NCBI GenBank assembly: GCA_019915135.1
Contig: JAHLMK010000009.1
Span: forward strand, 1,612,001 to 1,676,000
Origin: Strobilurus pachycystidiatus
Lineage: Eukaryota > Basidiomycota > Agaricomycetes > Agaricales > Physalacriaceae
Length of the DNA: 64,000 nucleotides
Direction of reading: 5' to 3'
Every line of letters begins with the position of its first letter. The stretch's first letter is position 1. This document shows positions 10,711 to 21,838 of this stretch, piece after piece. The position numbers and the translations under genes were made by a program. The notes under the pieces were generated by a model. That model saw only the letters and a program-made list of their open reading frames with translations, was not told the origin of the DNA and did not search any database.

Positions 10711-12045
10711 ATGTTCGAATCTCCATCATCACCCGAGCCAAACGCGATCCACGTCGCCGTACGCCTTCATACAACGGACGCACAATGTCATGATAGCGTC
10801 TCCGAAAGGAAACGGGAATGGGTCTGGACAATCCTTATCAAATTGAACGAGGAGTCTGCTGCCAATGTCGCAACACTCTATGAATCTGTGACAATGGCAT
10901 ATGTCGACTCGCCAGAATCCGATCCGCTCATCGAGTGCGAGAAAGAGTCGGAGGAAGTCTCCTTGCTCGGATTTCTATCTCACATGGAGATCGGCTCCCT
11001 CTGCCCGGGCCAGGATCCTCAACTTGTGAAAGCACAGCTTGCGGAGGTGTCTCGAGAGCTTCAATCCGAGGCCAGTTCAAATGCGTTTCGACAAGAGGAG
11101 CTCAATACCACACCCGATGGATGTTACACCGACTCTTGGATATGGGCAAAGAGGAGTCTAGTCCTGTTAGGCTTCGAACAGACAAAGGAGAAGATGATAG
11201 AGCTCGAGAAGGAGATTTGCGAAAAGTATCCGAGTCCGCCTGGCAATGAGCAGTGCTACTCTGACTCCGAGGACGGGATGTCAATTGACGAAGACTCGGA
11301 TTCGGACTCGCTCCGGCCACTGCTTCCAAGTCGTCGGCCATCAACCAATCATCACAACAGCAACAACATTCTCTCGAACACACACTACCTACCCATGGCA
11401 TCACACAACACACGACACGCAAAGTCAGACGACTGTATCTACAACGGACTCGAGCCAGGCTTCATATATATCGGTGTGCGCCATTGCAATACTTCAGCCC
11501 AGTTTCAAGGCTGCGATCCAGGCTGGTGGCTCTGGAAAATAATCATCACGGAAGTAGGCGAGAAGTTCACAAAGGCCAGGCAATATATACTGGAAGCATC
11601 TGATCAACGTGGAATTCAGACGTACTGTGAGGAGCGGTCGCTAGATTTGGAGGAGGAGTCGCTAGATATGGAAGAGAAGTCACCAGTCCTGGTGGTCACA
11701 CAGGATCCGGAGATACCAGAGAAATTTCTCTCAATGTCGCCAACGTACGACAGGTTTTCAGCTCAAGTGAAGATCAACAGCAAGTGGAATCCTCCACTGC
11801 TCAAGAACAGAAAAACAAAGTATGCGGAAATTCTTCAGGAGCTTATACATGTAGAGGAACTTCGGAAGGGAGGAGAGCAATACGACAAATTCGACAGCTG
11901 GGAATGGGTCACCAAAGTGCTTCAACATTTCAGGCACGTGACTGGTTGGCTTGAGAATATCGAAGCAGACGCACTGGCAGAGGAGGGGAAGGAGAAGATG
12001 ATAGAGATAATGACAGGGAAGATCAAGCCGGCGATGGGAGTGTAA
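10711..12045 (+). CDS. Uncharacterised protein with two tandem copies of an unrecognised domain
   Basis: This is a single-exon protein of 444 residues from the ATG at 10711, about 120 bases after a TATATATAAA box. Two repeats with the same layout are visible. The first has EPNAIHVAVRLH, REWVWTILIKLN, MAYVDSPES and then TDSWIWAKRSLVLLGFEQ before a Glu/Lys helix. The second has EPGFIYIGVRHC, GWWLWKIIITEV and then FDSWEWVTKVLQHFRHVTG before a second Glu/Lys helix. They are separated by an acidic Ser/Asp linker (SDSEDGMSIDEDSDSDS). The layout also matches the single-domain protein at 5655-6251. No signal peptide or membrane segment is seen. I cannot name the domain; the paralogy is inferred from motif order. 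Upstream in-frame codons back to 10486 lack a good ATG, so they are left out. Confidence 0.7.
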   Translation: MFESPSSPEPNAIHVAVRLHTTDAQCHDSVSERKREWVWTILIKLNEESAANVATLYESVTMAYVDSPESDPLIECEKESEEVSLLGFLSHMEIGSLCPGQDPQLVKAQLAEVSRELQSEASSNAFRQEELNTTPDGCYTDSWIWAKRSLVLLGFEQTKEKMIELEKEICEKYPSPPGNEQCYSDSEDGMSIDEDSDSDSLRPLLPSRRPSTNHHNSNNILSNTHYLPMASHNTRHAKSDDCIYNGLEPGFIYIGVRHCNTSAQFQGCDPGWWLWKIIITEVGEKFTKARQYILEASDQRGIQTYCEERSLDLEEESLDMEEKSPVLVVTQDPEIPEKFLSMSPTYDRFSAQVKINSKWNPPLLKNRKTKYAEILQELIHVEELRKGGEQYDKFDSWEWVTKVLQHFRHVTGWLENIEADALAEEGKEKMIEIMTGKIKPAMGV

Positions 12046-13322
12046 AGCTAGGAAGGGGGCTCAGATTCGGACTGGTCATCACAATTCGGATGAATGAATA
12101 CTCACGTCTGGTTTTGAATGGTATGTCTTCAAAGAAAATTAGTGTCTCGCGCAATGAGTTGGGATGAGTGAGGACTTCTGGATAGGTACTAGAAATTTCG
12201 GCACCCCGAGTGAAGTTGAGTGGCCTATGATCATAAGCCATCATATTGACAAGAAGATGTCTTTGCGGGTGCGTCGACTGTGGTGAGGCCGCCGGCCAAA
12301 GTAAGAGGAGCTCGAGTGGCAATTGGCTATTGGCCATTTCGGCGCGCATGTCTGACAGACTGAGAAAGTTCAGTGTACGTGGATGGGTCATGGCGGGTAA
12401 GTTGAGTTTGGCTAGAGACGTGTGCAATACAATCCCAACAGCAACCACATCAATACCTTCTCATCCAGAGGCTGATGGCCTCCATCTAACCCGAGCACGA
12501 GTATCAACAGCGACTGATAACCTCTAGCTTCAGGTTGAAGATCGAGCTGGCACGCGCCGTTCGCACGCGTGTTGCGTTTGCGGGCTCTCTTTTGAGCTCA
12601 TGATTTGCAAACTGAGAGCTGAGGGCACAGCCCGCAGACATCTTTTGAGTAGATCTGCGGCAAGGAGGTTTGGGGAAGTTTTGAGTGAGGTCCGACTCGG
12701 TGGCACATATGACTTACTTGAGGTGGGGTGAGAGGTAACATGATATATCAAAGGAACAGAGAGTATAATATCTCCGGAAACAGACTGGCAAACGGGAGAG
12801 CGCGGTGCGCCATTTTGAGAGAGATTGCAGTCCAGAGGCCACGATGAACCCAATCCCGCAGGACAAACAAGTACACTCGACAAATGATTATTCCATGACC
12901 TGACCGCTTACCGTCAATCAAAACCACCATCTCACTCGCGAGCACGAGTCTCTGTGCGAACACGACTATCCTGGCGTTTCGTAACAAGTTGAACGTTGAT
13001 TCAACAACGATTGGGTGCAGGGTCCGGGCCCAGACCCACGCGACGCACACGTGTTGCCTGTTTTCGCCTTTTTTCCCTTACTTTCATGTTGCTCGGAGTC
13101 GATTCGGGCTGAGGGCAACACACAACTACGCACAAGCTTGGGACGTACGGAACATTGGAAAGCAAAGCAAAGCTGGCCGAGTAGCTGCACGAGTTCATCC
13201 CGTAATCGAAGCGAAGCACTTGCGACACCTAATACCGCACACCCTAACAGGATTCCAGACGCACACAGACATTCCACACCCAGTCCAGCCAAATCTTACC
13301 TGTCCATCACGCAGTAAACACG
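12046..13322. other. Intergenic, no feature recognised
   Basis: About 1.3 kb upstream of the Msb1/Mug8-like gene with only short shadow ORFs. The last 100 bases are A/C-rich, as expected of a leader. No resemblance to the leaders of repeat-tail copies A and C was found. Confidence 0.45.
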
Positions 13323-16300
13323 ATGCCGCCCAAATCCTTCCTCTCGAAACTCCTTGGACGTAAAACCCCCACGTCTCCCTCCAAGCCCTCTGACGACCAG
13401 TCCTTGCTGGAAGGCCGGTTCGAGGCCGTGTCGCCCACGATCTCGGAGGGGTTCTCTGCCTCCCTGGAGCACCAACATCATTTGCAGGGTAATGGGCGCG
13501 GGAACGGAGGTTTCTTGGAGCGAGTCAGGTCGCCCACCAGGCTCAGGACCAGGGAGTCCCACACTGAGCATCGGGACAAGGATGCTGGGAACGAGAAGGA
13601 AACGCTGCCGCATTTGACGCTCAATCTCAAGGACCTGGACCTGGATTTGGATTTGGATCTAGAAGAGTCGGACGAGACTGCAGACGATGGCGTGGATGGG
13701 AAGGTGTTGACGAGTGGCGAGGCGGAGGGATTGGTCAGGGCATGTGGAGGGTGGCTCTTGGGAAGAGGTGAGTTTTTTTGCTTCGAGTTGACTTCCGACG
13801 GTTACGGTTTCCTGCGTTGAGTTTGGATTCTGGCCTGTGCCGCATTTCCTTCGCATCGTGCAATGCTAATCTGTGTCTGTTTCTAGGCCTCGACACGCCC
13901 GGCCTGATGCACCCGCATTGGTACGCGTCCTCCCCCGCCGCGCAGCGCAAGCTCATCGCGCTATTCCTCCACTCCTCCTCCTCCAAGTTCACCGACGCGC
14001 TCACATCCACGCGCTCCGCGCACGACGTCGCAGCCGTCTTCCGTTGGGGAATCCGACACTTCTCTGGGTCCGGGTTTGGGAACTGGTACGGAGAGTTCGC
14101 ACAGAAGGAGAAGGAGGCGGACTACCCCGTGGATGCGTTCGAGAAGATCTTGGTGCCGTCTCTCAACGATCCCGGTCTGCTGAAGGCCTTGGTGGATGTA
14201 TTCAGCAGCTTGGCGGCGCATGCGGAGATTAACGGCGTGGGCGGGGCGAAGGTTTGTAGGGTAGCTGGGTTTTGGGTTGTTGGAACGCAAGTACAGGAAG
14301 GCGGAGAGGGGTGGAAGGCATTTTATGCGCGGTGGGATGAGGCAGGGAGGATGATGGAGCATGTGTTCTTGGCTGGTGTTAGGTCGGTTTCAAAATTCTC
14401 CGCTGGTTTTTGTTACTCTCTAACGCTCTGCTGTATCGAAGACAAGACACACTCACTCAACCACGCATGCCTAGACGACTCACGGAGCTCGTTCAAGGAT
14501 ACCCGGATTGCAGGCGGGGTCGGACGAGGTCTTACGGCGCTCTTTATCTTCGCGTCACTACTACTACCACTACCAGCACCCAGGAGAAGAGCCACCCGTT
14601 GAAGGTCCTGGAGGGAGTCCTGAAGCTAGGACAGGGTGAGGAACTGGGCGTGTGGAGGACCATCGTAGACGGGAAATCAGATGTGAAGGAGGTGTTTGAC
14701 GACGAGACGCTCAGGGTCTTGCGCATGGTCCCGGGGTACGAAGACTCCACCGCGAAGGTGCAGGTCCCACCGCAGATTGGGAGGGAGGTGTCCACATCGA
14801 CTACAGCTACAGGCACGACTATCTCCACTAACCCCTCCGTCTCCGCCAAGCCGCCCTTGCTTTCCAACCCCTCTGGTTCCGCCTTGTCCACATTCCCCAC
14901 CACTGACACGTCCGGCCTCGGCATCGACTGGGCGCAGTTCAGCACTTCCGGGTTCTTGGACGAGCGTCCGCGTCTTGCGAGCACACTTATGGATAAGGAC
15001 CTGGAAGTCACGACGCCTCCGCCCATGTCGCGTAAATCCAGCACTAGACGCGGGCGGAAGAGCGTGGATTTGAACTTGCAGCCGTTGAAGATCCCTGCGC
15101 CGCCTGTGCCGCCTTTGCCGAGCAGCCAGAACGCGCTCGAAGGCAAGATCACGCATGTTGAGGTGACGGCGCTAGATGAAGCCTTCGTCGATTTCTGGTT
15201 CGACGCGTTGCTTGATCCCGTTCCCGCCGCGAGGGAACGATTCCCGGATTGTGTGGTTGGGCGGTTGAGGCGGGGTGTTTCTCTCGATGTTGATGAGACC
15301 CAGACCCAAACCACCGTGGAATTTGTCATCGTCGAACACACCTACACGCGTCCTGCCCCACCCCCACCCCCTGCCCCGCCCGCACTTCCACCCGTACCCA
15401 ATTCGCCTACGCGCCCTAGTATGACGTCCTCCCATTCGACGAAGAAGAGGTTTAGTTTTTGGAAAGGGAGTCGGAGCACGGAGGCTGTGAATGAGTTTGG
15501 GGTGAATGGGAATGGAAATGGGAAGGAGAAGGAGAAGGAGAATAAGAAGAGTAAGAGGAAGAGCGTGCCGCCTGTTGTGCTGGAGGAGGATATCAAGGAG
15601 GAGGGTAAGGAGAAGGGGATCATTGAGGTGAAGGAGGGTAAGGAGGAGTCGCATACCACCGCCGCTGCTGTCATTGGTGGTGTGGCGGTGGCGGCGGCTG
15701 GTGCAGCTGCTGTCGCCGAGGCGGTCAAGGAGGAACCCACGGTTGTTGATGGGACTCTTGCTCCTGAAGCCGCTGCGGTCGTCGAAGAACCCACTGCTGC
15801 TGCAGTCGCGGATGCTACTCCTGCCCCAGCTGAAGAGACTCTCGTTCCTGCCCCAGTTGCCGACGAGTCTCCTGCTCATGAAGAATCCGCTGTGGACGAA
15901 CCCACTTCTGCTCCAGTCGCTGATGAGACTCCTGCTCCCGAGGCGGCTACAGTCGTCGACGAAACTCCTGCTCCAGTCGAGGAGACTGCCACGCCAGTCG
16001 TCACCGAGACTCGTGCCGCTCCAGAGAGTTCTATTCCTACTCCCGCTCCGGTCGTCGAGGAATCCGTTCCTGCTTCAGTCGACGAGACACTCGTTCCAGC
16101 TCCAGTTGTCGATGAGCCTCCTGCTCCCACCCCAGCTCCTGCCGCTGCTGTCGATGAAGAATCCGTCACTCCTGCTCCAGCCGAAGAGATTCCTGCGCCA
16201 GTTGTCGACGAGACACCTGCTGCTCTCGACGAGACCCCCGTGCCAGTCGTCGTCGAAGACACACCTTCCCCAGTTGACATCGACGAGACTCCAGCTGCGC

Positions 16301-19300
16301 CCGCTCCTGTCGAAGAACCCACCCCAGCTCCTCCCATCCCGAAAACGAAGCCAGACCCATTCGAGCCCGTGGTGGAAGCAACCGTTCCTGCTGCGATAGC
16401 GCCTGTGGTGGAGGTCGTCGTCGAGCCTGAAGGTATGATTTTGGTTGCTTTTGGTTAGTTATGGGCTGGGCTGATGTTTTGGATGATGTAGTCTCTGCAC
16501 CGATTCAGGAGCCTGAAGATGGTGAGCTTGATTATGTTTATCTTTGTGCTTTACTGGAAGGTGTTCATGCTCGTACAGTAGACGTGCCGGTCGTTGAGGA
16601 GTCGGAACCGGAACCGACAGCGCCTATCGTCGAGGAAGCTTCCGTTGTTGAAGAAGCTGTACCTGCTCCAGTAGTCGAAGATACCACTCCCGTTCAACCT
16701 GGTATGCCGGATCCTCCCTCTTCGTTCCCAAGCTTATTCGTTGATGATATCTTGTAGCAGAGCCTGTTGAGGAGACAGTTACTCCCGAGGCTCCTGCGCC
16801 CATTGTTGAAGACACTCTAGGACCTGAAGTTGTTGCACCCACCGTCGAGGAAGAGGAGACTCCGGCCCCAGTCATCGTCGAAGAGACTCCCGAACCGCAA
16901 GAGATTCCAGCTCCCGTCGTGGAAGAGACTCCTGCACCCGCTGTTGAAACGGCTCCCGTACCACTTGTCGAGGAAGAGCTTCCAGCGCTTGCCGTCCAGG
17001 AAGAGGTTCCTCCTCCAGCCGTCGAAGAGACTCCAGCACCTGTTGAAGAGGCTGTCGCGCCCGTTGATGAAGAGGCTCCGACACCAGTCGTTGAAGAGCC
17101 TCTAGCTGCTGTCGTCGTCGGACAGGCTGTCGCACCCATAGTTGAGGAAGAGATTCCCGTCGAGGAGGAGCCCATCGTCGAAGACTCTCCAGAACCTGCG
17201 GCTCCTGCTTCCGTTGTTGAGGAAGCGGCACCAGAACCAGAACCACCCGTCGAGGTTCCAGTCGTTGAGGAGGCTATCTCCTCCGAGGCGCCTGCTCCCG
17301 TCGTTGTCGAAGAAGCGCCTGCTCTCGTTGAAGAGGCTGTCGCCGAGGCAGAACCATCCATCGAGGAAGAACTTCCAGCGCCCGTCGTTGAAGAAGAGAC
17401 TCCTACTCCCGAAGCTCCCGCACCAGTCATCGCCGATGAGGTTCTAGTACCAGTCGTTGAGCAAGAAACTCTTGCTCCCGTTGTCCACGAAACTACAACT
17501 GCTCCTGTTGTTGGGGATGAGACGCCGGTACCGGTCGTCGAAGAGGCTGTCGCACCCGAAGCCTCGGCGTCAGTCTTCGTCGAAGAGACTCCTGCGCCCG
17601 TCGTCGTCGACGAAGAGACTCCAGCTGCTACCGTCGACGAATCTCCTGCACCTATCGTTGAAGACGTTCCCGTACCAGTTGTCGAGGAAGAGGTTCCTGC
17701 CGCCGAAGAGACTGATAGTCCTGTCGCTGAGCAAGAGCTAGTCGAGGAAGTGGCTCCGGCACTCGTCATCGAGGAAGAAACACCTACTCTCCAGGAGACT
17801 CCAGCTCCTGTGGAACCATCAGCTCAAGAGGAAACTGTCGCGCCTGCACCCGTCGTCGAGGTTGCCAAGACTGCTTCACCTGCTGAGCCAGTACCACTCG
17901 TCGAGGAAGAGCAGGAAGATATCGTCGCGCCCATCGTTACGACTGCTATTGAAGAGACCACGGTGGCTGAGGAACCTCATGTCGAGCAACCCGCTGCACC
18001 TGGTATGAGCTCTTACAGTCCTCGTCTTCATTGATCTGACTCCAGTTGTTCAGAACCGATTGTTGAAGAAGAACCTGTCGTAGCCGAGGAACCTGCAGTC
18101 GCCGAGGAGCCCGTCGTCACTGAGGAGCCGGTAGCCGTCGTCGCGGAAGAACCAGCTGCCGCTGGGCGGGAGCCAGAACCTCGTTAGTTACTATAATTGT
18201 CTTTGGTATTGTGCTGGTGACTGATTTTTGGCTTCGTTAGGTGAACCAACCCCAATCGAAGAAGCCGCACCAGCTGTCGAGGAATCAGCACCTGTCAAGA
18301 CTGTCGTAGAAGAGGAAGAGACACCGGCACATGTCGTTCCCATCGAGGAGAAAGGTGGACCATCGCCTGTCACTGAGGAAGCTCCTGTTGGGGAGGAACC
18401 TGCTCCCGCTTCCGTCGCAGTCGTCGAAGACCCGACACCACATGCTGAGGAGGTGACAAAGGAGGCGTCTATCGTTAAAGAGGAGGTCAAAGGTACGACG
18501 TTTCATTCCATGAGTCTGTTATGAGTTGCTGATGTGCCGGTCAAAGAAGATGTTCCGGTTTTCGAAGAGGAAAAACCGGCACCTCCTCCTGTCGTCGAGG
18601 AATAGCTCACATCAGCACCTGCTGCCGAGCCCGTGCCCGAACCTGTTCCCGTCGTCGAGGAGAAGAAACATGCGCCGCTAGTCGTGGAAAAGCCAGCATC
18701 TGCTACCATCGTAGACGACGAGCCCGCGCCTGTTACGATTGAGCCCGCGCCTGCCGCAATTGTCGAGGATGCCCCAGTCGTCGAGGAAGAGTCAGCGCCA
18801 GCTGCCGTTGTAGAAGACGAGCCTGCTCCTGCTGTCGAGCCCACGCCCGCTCCGATTCAGCCCCAACCTGTTCCCATCGCCGAGGAAGAGAAAGATGCCC
18901 CTGTCGTCGAGGAAGATTCGCCACCAGCTCCAGTTGTAGAGGAGCCTGCTCCAGTCGTAGAGGAGTCAGCACCTGCACCTGCCCCCATTGTAGAAGACGA
19001 GCTTGCACCTGCTCCCATCGTAGAAGACGAGCCCGCTCCCGCTCCCGCCCCCGAAGCTATAATGCACACCGAGCCTCTTCAGGTCGACGAAGATGAAGAC
19101 GAAGAAGACGGCGCGATTCCGGTTGTTGATGCGGGGACGCGTGAAGAGGTTGAGGTTCCGGTTAGAGGGGATGATGGGGATGATGAAGTGACAGACACGC
19201 TAGAGGAGAAGGGCGAGACGCCTGGGCCGGCTGCTGCGCTCGACATTGTCGATGAGGATAAGGAGGAACCGAAGACGTCGCTGGACGGGATGCCTAAGCT

Positions 19301-19337
19301 CCCGCCTGGGCTCAACGGGAATGGGGAAGGACACTAA
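13323..19337 (+). CDS. Msb1/Mug8-like domain protein with a giant Pro/Glu/Val/Ala repeat tail
   Basis: The nine-exon model is 13323-13767, 13887-14382, 14475-16432, 16492-16521, 16579-16701, 16758-18002, 18054-18182, 18241-18492 and 18616-19337. It totals 5,400 bases (1,799 residues), all GT-AG and in frame. Residues about 130-350 resemble the Msb1/Mug8 domain, with GLDTPGLMHPHWYASSP, FRWGIRHF, YPVDAFEKILVP, LAAHAEINGVGGAKVCRVAG, WDEAGRMMEHVFLAGVR and RRLTELVQGYP. Such proteins act in polarity and Rho-type signalling in yeasts. From about residue 500 the chain is degenerate repeats of the ETPAPVVEE kind, with Ala/Val runs, and ends in an acidic TSLDGMPKLPPGL segment. The tail is intrinsically disordered by composition. 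An in-frame TAG at 18603 falls inside the last intron of this model; if that intron is retained, the protein loses its last 240 residues. Confidence 0.75.
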
Positions 19338-19755
19338 TTGGATATGTTCTTTGAATATCGTTTGGATCTACTACATGCTCACTCTTTTTCATTTCACTTG
19401 ATACCCTTGCATTTACCACTCGTTCCTCCTTCTCAATTTGCGTGCATTCTAATGTGTTTACGATCTTATCTAGTTACTCATTGTTCACGAGTTATGCTTG
19501 GTTTCCTTCTTGTTTCACGCTAGGGATGAAAAGTGTAGCGCGAACGCAAGTGATGTGCCGCAGTTGACCAAGAATGACCGCGGCTGCAAACAGTCAGAGT
19601 CCAAGTAGCACGGGACAAATTTTTTGAAGCGGCAGCTCCAGGTTGAAGTTCGCGAGCGCCACAATATTCACCGCTCAATTTCGTTACGTGCTCTACAACC
19701 TTCCACATATAAGTACAGATGATATACACATACAGTGTTTCAAAAGGTTTCTAGA
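18240..19755 (+). repeat. Source copy of the inverted duplication at 2600-4080
   Basis: This is the last part of the repeat-tail gene plus about 400 bases of 3' flank, and it matches the minus strand at 2600-4080. The flank keeps a GATGTGCCGC block near 19550, and an AAGTACAGATGATATACACA block near 19712 which in the other copy lies next to the HET1 stop. Confidence 0.8.
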
Positions 19756-20500
19756 TAGATCCACTGACCTTAAAGGAAGTATAACGACCCTCAGCCACGC
19801 ACCGACGAGATCTACTTTCTGTCGAACCGTCGAGCGAAGATAATCTGACAACTGGAGTCTGGAAATGATCTTTGAAGGCGACAGTAAGGTCATATCAGTC
19901 GATGAGACGTCGATGGAGGCTCACCGGCAGGGTTTTGATGCTTGTCAAAGTCCTGGCGCCGTTAAAACAAGAATATCCGGAGTATAGCTTGTCACCTTGA
20001 TAATCTGTAAGGTGGGTACAAGGGCAACATCATTGAGAGGAGGACTTACCGAGTGGATGTGCTGCTTGTGAGCCGCTGGCACCCCGGGGCACGGACAATG
20101 TGATACTTGAGCAAAATGTCAGACAGGCAGGGAAATTGACAACATTGAGATGGAGACGCACTGAGAAGGTCTGCTGTCGGTCAAATCTTTGGCACTGTCG
20201 ATCTCAGCCAGAGAGTCCAGCTCCTGAGCAACACGTGATATGGGTATTTGAGATCTTAGACGGAAACGCAACGGAAGTGTCTGTTGGTCGTGAACTACCG
20301 AGTACTGGCAGTGGCGCAGGACGACTCGGTGGTGTTAGTCAGGTGGTGGTAATGACGATATCTTCTGGTTGTCGGCGAGCTATTCGCGAGGCGGAGGGAT
20401 AATCGTCCGATACCTGAACGATGTATGAGCTGTTGTAGCAGAAGAACAGTACCGGGCATATAGCAAGCTGCCGGCACTGATTCAAGGCTGTGCCATCCCT
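19756..20500 (-). repeat. Orphan HET leader array (no HET body)
   Basis: Read on the minus strand this is the same type of module array that precedes the HET genes. Diagnostic pieces are ATTATCTTCGCTCGACGGTT at about 19830-19850 (minus strand), a CGGTAAGTCCTCCTCTCAAT donor near 20055, a CAGTGCGTCTCCATCTCAAT donor near 20160, and the GGCTGTGCCATC block at 20486 that also marks the distal end of the HET2 leader. The modules are degenerate and their splice sites are partly lost. Downstream in the sense direction it runs straight into the 3' flank of the repeat-tail gene with no HET coding sequence. Confidence 0.65.
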
Positions 20501-20982
20501 GATGAAGCTTTTTTCTCAGCTGTAACTGGCCTGTAGTGTTGTCGCACGACGACGGGTGATCATCAACTCTGAAACCATGGCGAGTACGAAGACTGTATAG
20601 TACGTATCTGAGGACAATCTAACGACGGTGCCTGTAACGTCAGATTTTTCTGCCCGTGCTCTCAGGCCTACTCTCGTACAATTGTTATCCTAGACGCTCA
20701 CTTACCCAACGCAAACATCTCCATTTAATTCCATTCCCATCTTTGGACCATTGAGATACGTAATATCAGTGCCATTGAGGGCCTATAGCTGGGTTGAGTT
20801 GGTTGGTTAGCGGGGAGGGCCTTACATAAAGGCAATACAGGCGCAGAATGTCCCCATCTGAAGAAGGAATAGCTCGATTGGAGGTCCGACTCGGACTCGG
20901 TCCCTCCCAAAGTTGGAAGAGCACTACTCAAATGTACCATCCTCTTACATTTCTCGGGACAAGAAACTTAAAGAGGGGATAT

Positions 20983-21838
20983 TGTCATGACTCGGTTGCG
21001 GACCCGTCACAAGGTCGCGCACAAACTAAAGATTGTGTACACCACATAGGAGAGGACTCATTCTGAACGACATGTCGCGCCATCACGGGGATTGCCAATG
21101 AGACTCAATCAGATTGCTAAGCATCCCGCCGCGTCCAAAATGACTAGGCCAACATTGCATCCATTGGCCGTCCTTCCCTATCCCTGCCACTCCGTACGAT
21201 GACGCGCCCTTCAATTGAGAGATGACTCAACAACCGCTATCTTCTAATCAGTCCCGCATGGCGCGGGCGGCGGCCCGCCCCATCCCGCCTTATCCCGCCC
21301 ATCGGCCAATCAGCGGCGCCCAATCCGGCGCGCATTTCCTGCTTTATCAAAAGTATCATGCGCGACCGCAGCATACCGCTCCCGACAGAATCTTTGAGAA
21401 GGGAATTACCCGTTATGAGGTTGGCGTATAAATACAGGCGCTCTTTGTAGTAGATATGCAGACTTTGTCCTTATCAAGTTTCCGTCCGCATTCTCTTGCC
21501 GGATACTCTGACTCCCTCTGAGCAAGGGCTCCCCCCATGCCTCCCCTCGGCAACTCCAATATTGCCCCCCACTCCTTGAGGAGAGGATACAGGTGTGCCA
21601 CACCTCGGACTGGGACCAACATGCAGCGCGGCACCTGGAGACGGGGTCTCCAAGGTGTCCACTCCCCCGGCAATACGGAGGAGCAACCGCCGAGGGCCTC
21701 TGCAACTCTCCCCAAGTGGTCGGTTGAGCACGCTCCAAAGATATGCGCGTTGTGCCCGCAGGAAAGCCACGGTTGGGACGTAGAGACGCACCACCGTGAG
21801 CAAGTCCGTGTTACAGCGGGATCAGGTTGTAACAGAAT
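20983..21838 (+). mobile_element. Possible solo LTR disrupting the end of HET2
   Basis: The segment begins TGTCATGACTCGG, has a TATAAATA box at 21427-21434 and a C-rich stretch, and ends GGTTGTAACA exactly where HET2 homology starts (minus-strand codons SHHWHCKMSF at the junction). The layout resembles an LTR, but I found no matching target duplication, no second LTR and no reverse transcriptase. The left boundary is a guess. Confidence 0.3.

Noticed and set aside
16624..17769. Minus-strand ORF of 381 codons rich in Ser, Thr, Gly and Ala
   Set aside because: It is the antisense of the Pro/Glu/Val/Ala repeat tail; the biased composition keeps the other strand open. Splice sites and the Msb1/Mug8-like exons support the plus strand.
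18600..18605. TAG as the end of the repeat-tail gene
   Set aside because: A GGTACG donor and a CAG acceptor remove it in frame, the nine-exon model then sums to 5,400 bases, and the downstream end is conserved in copy A. Kept only as a possible alternative end.
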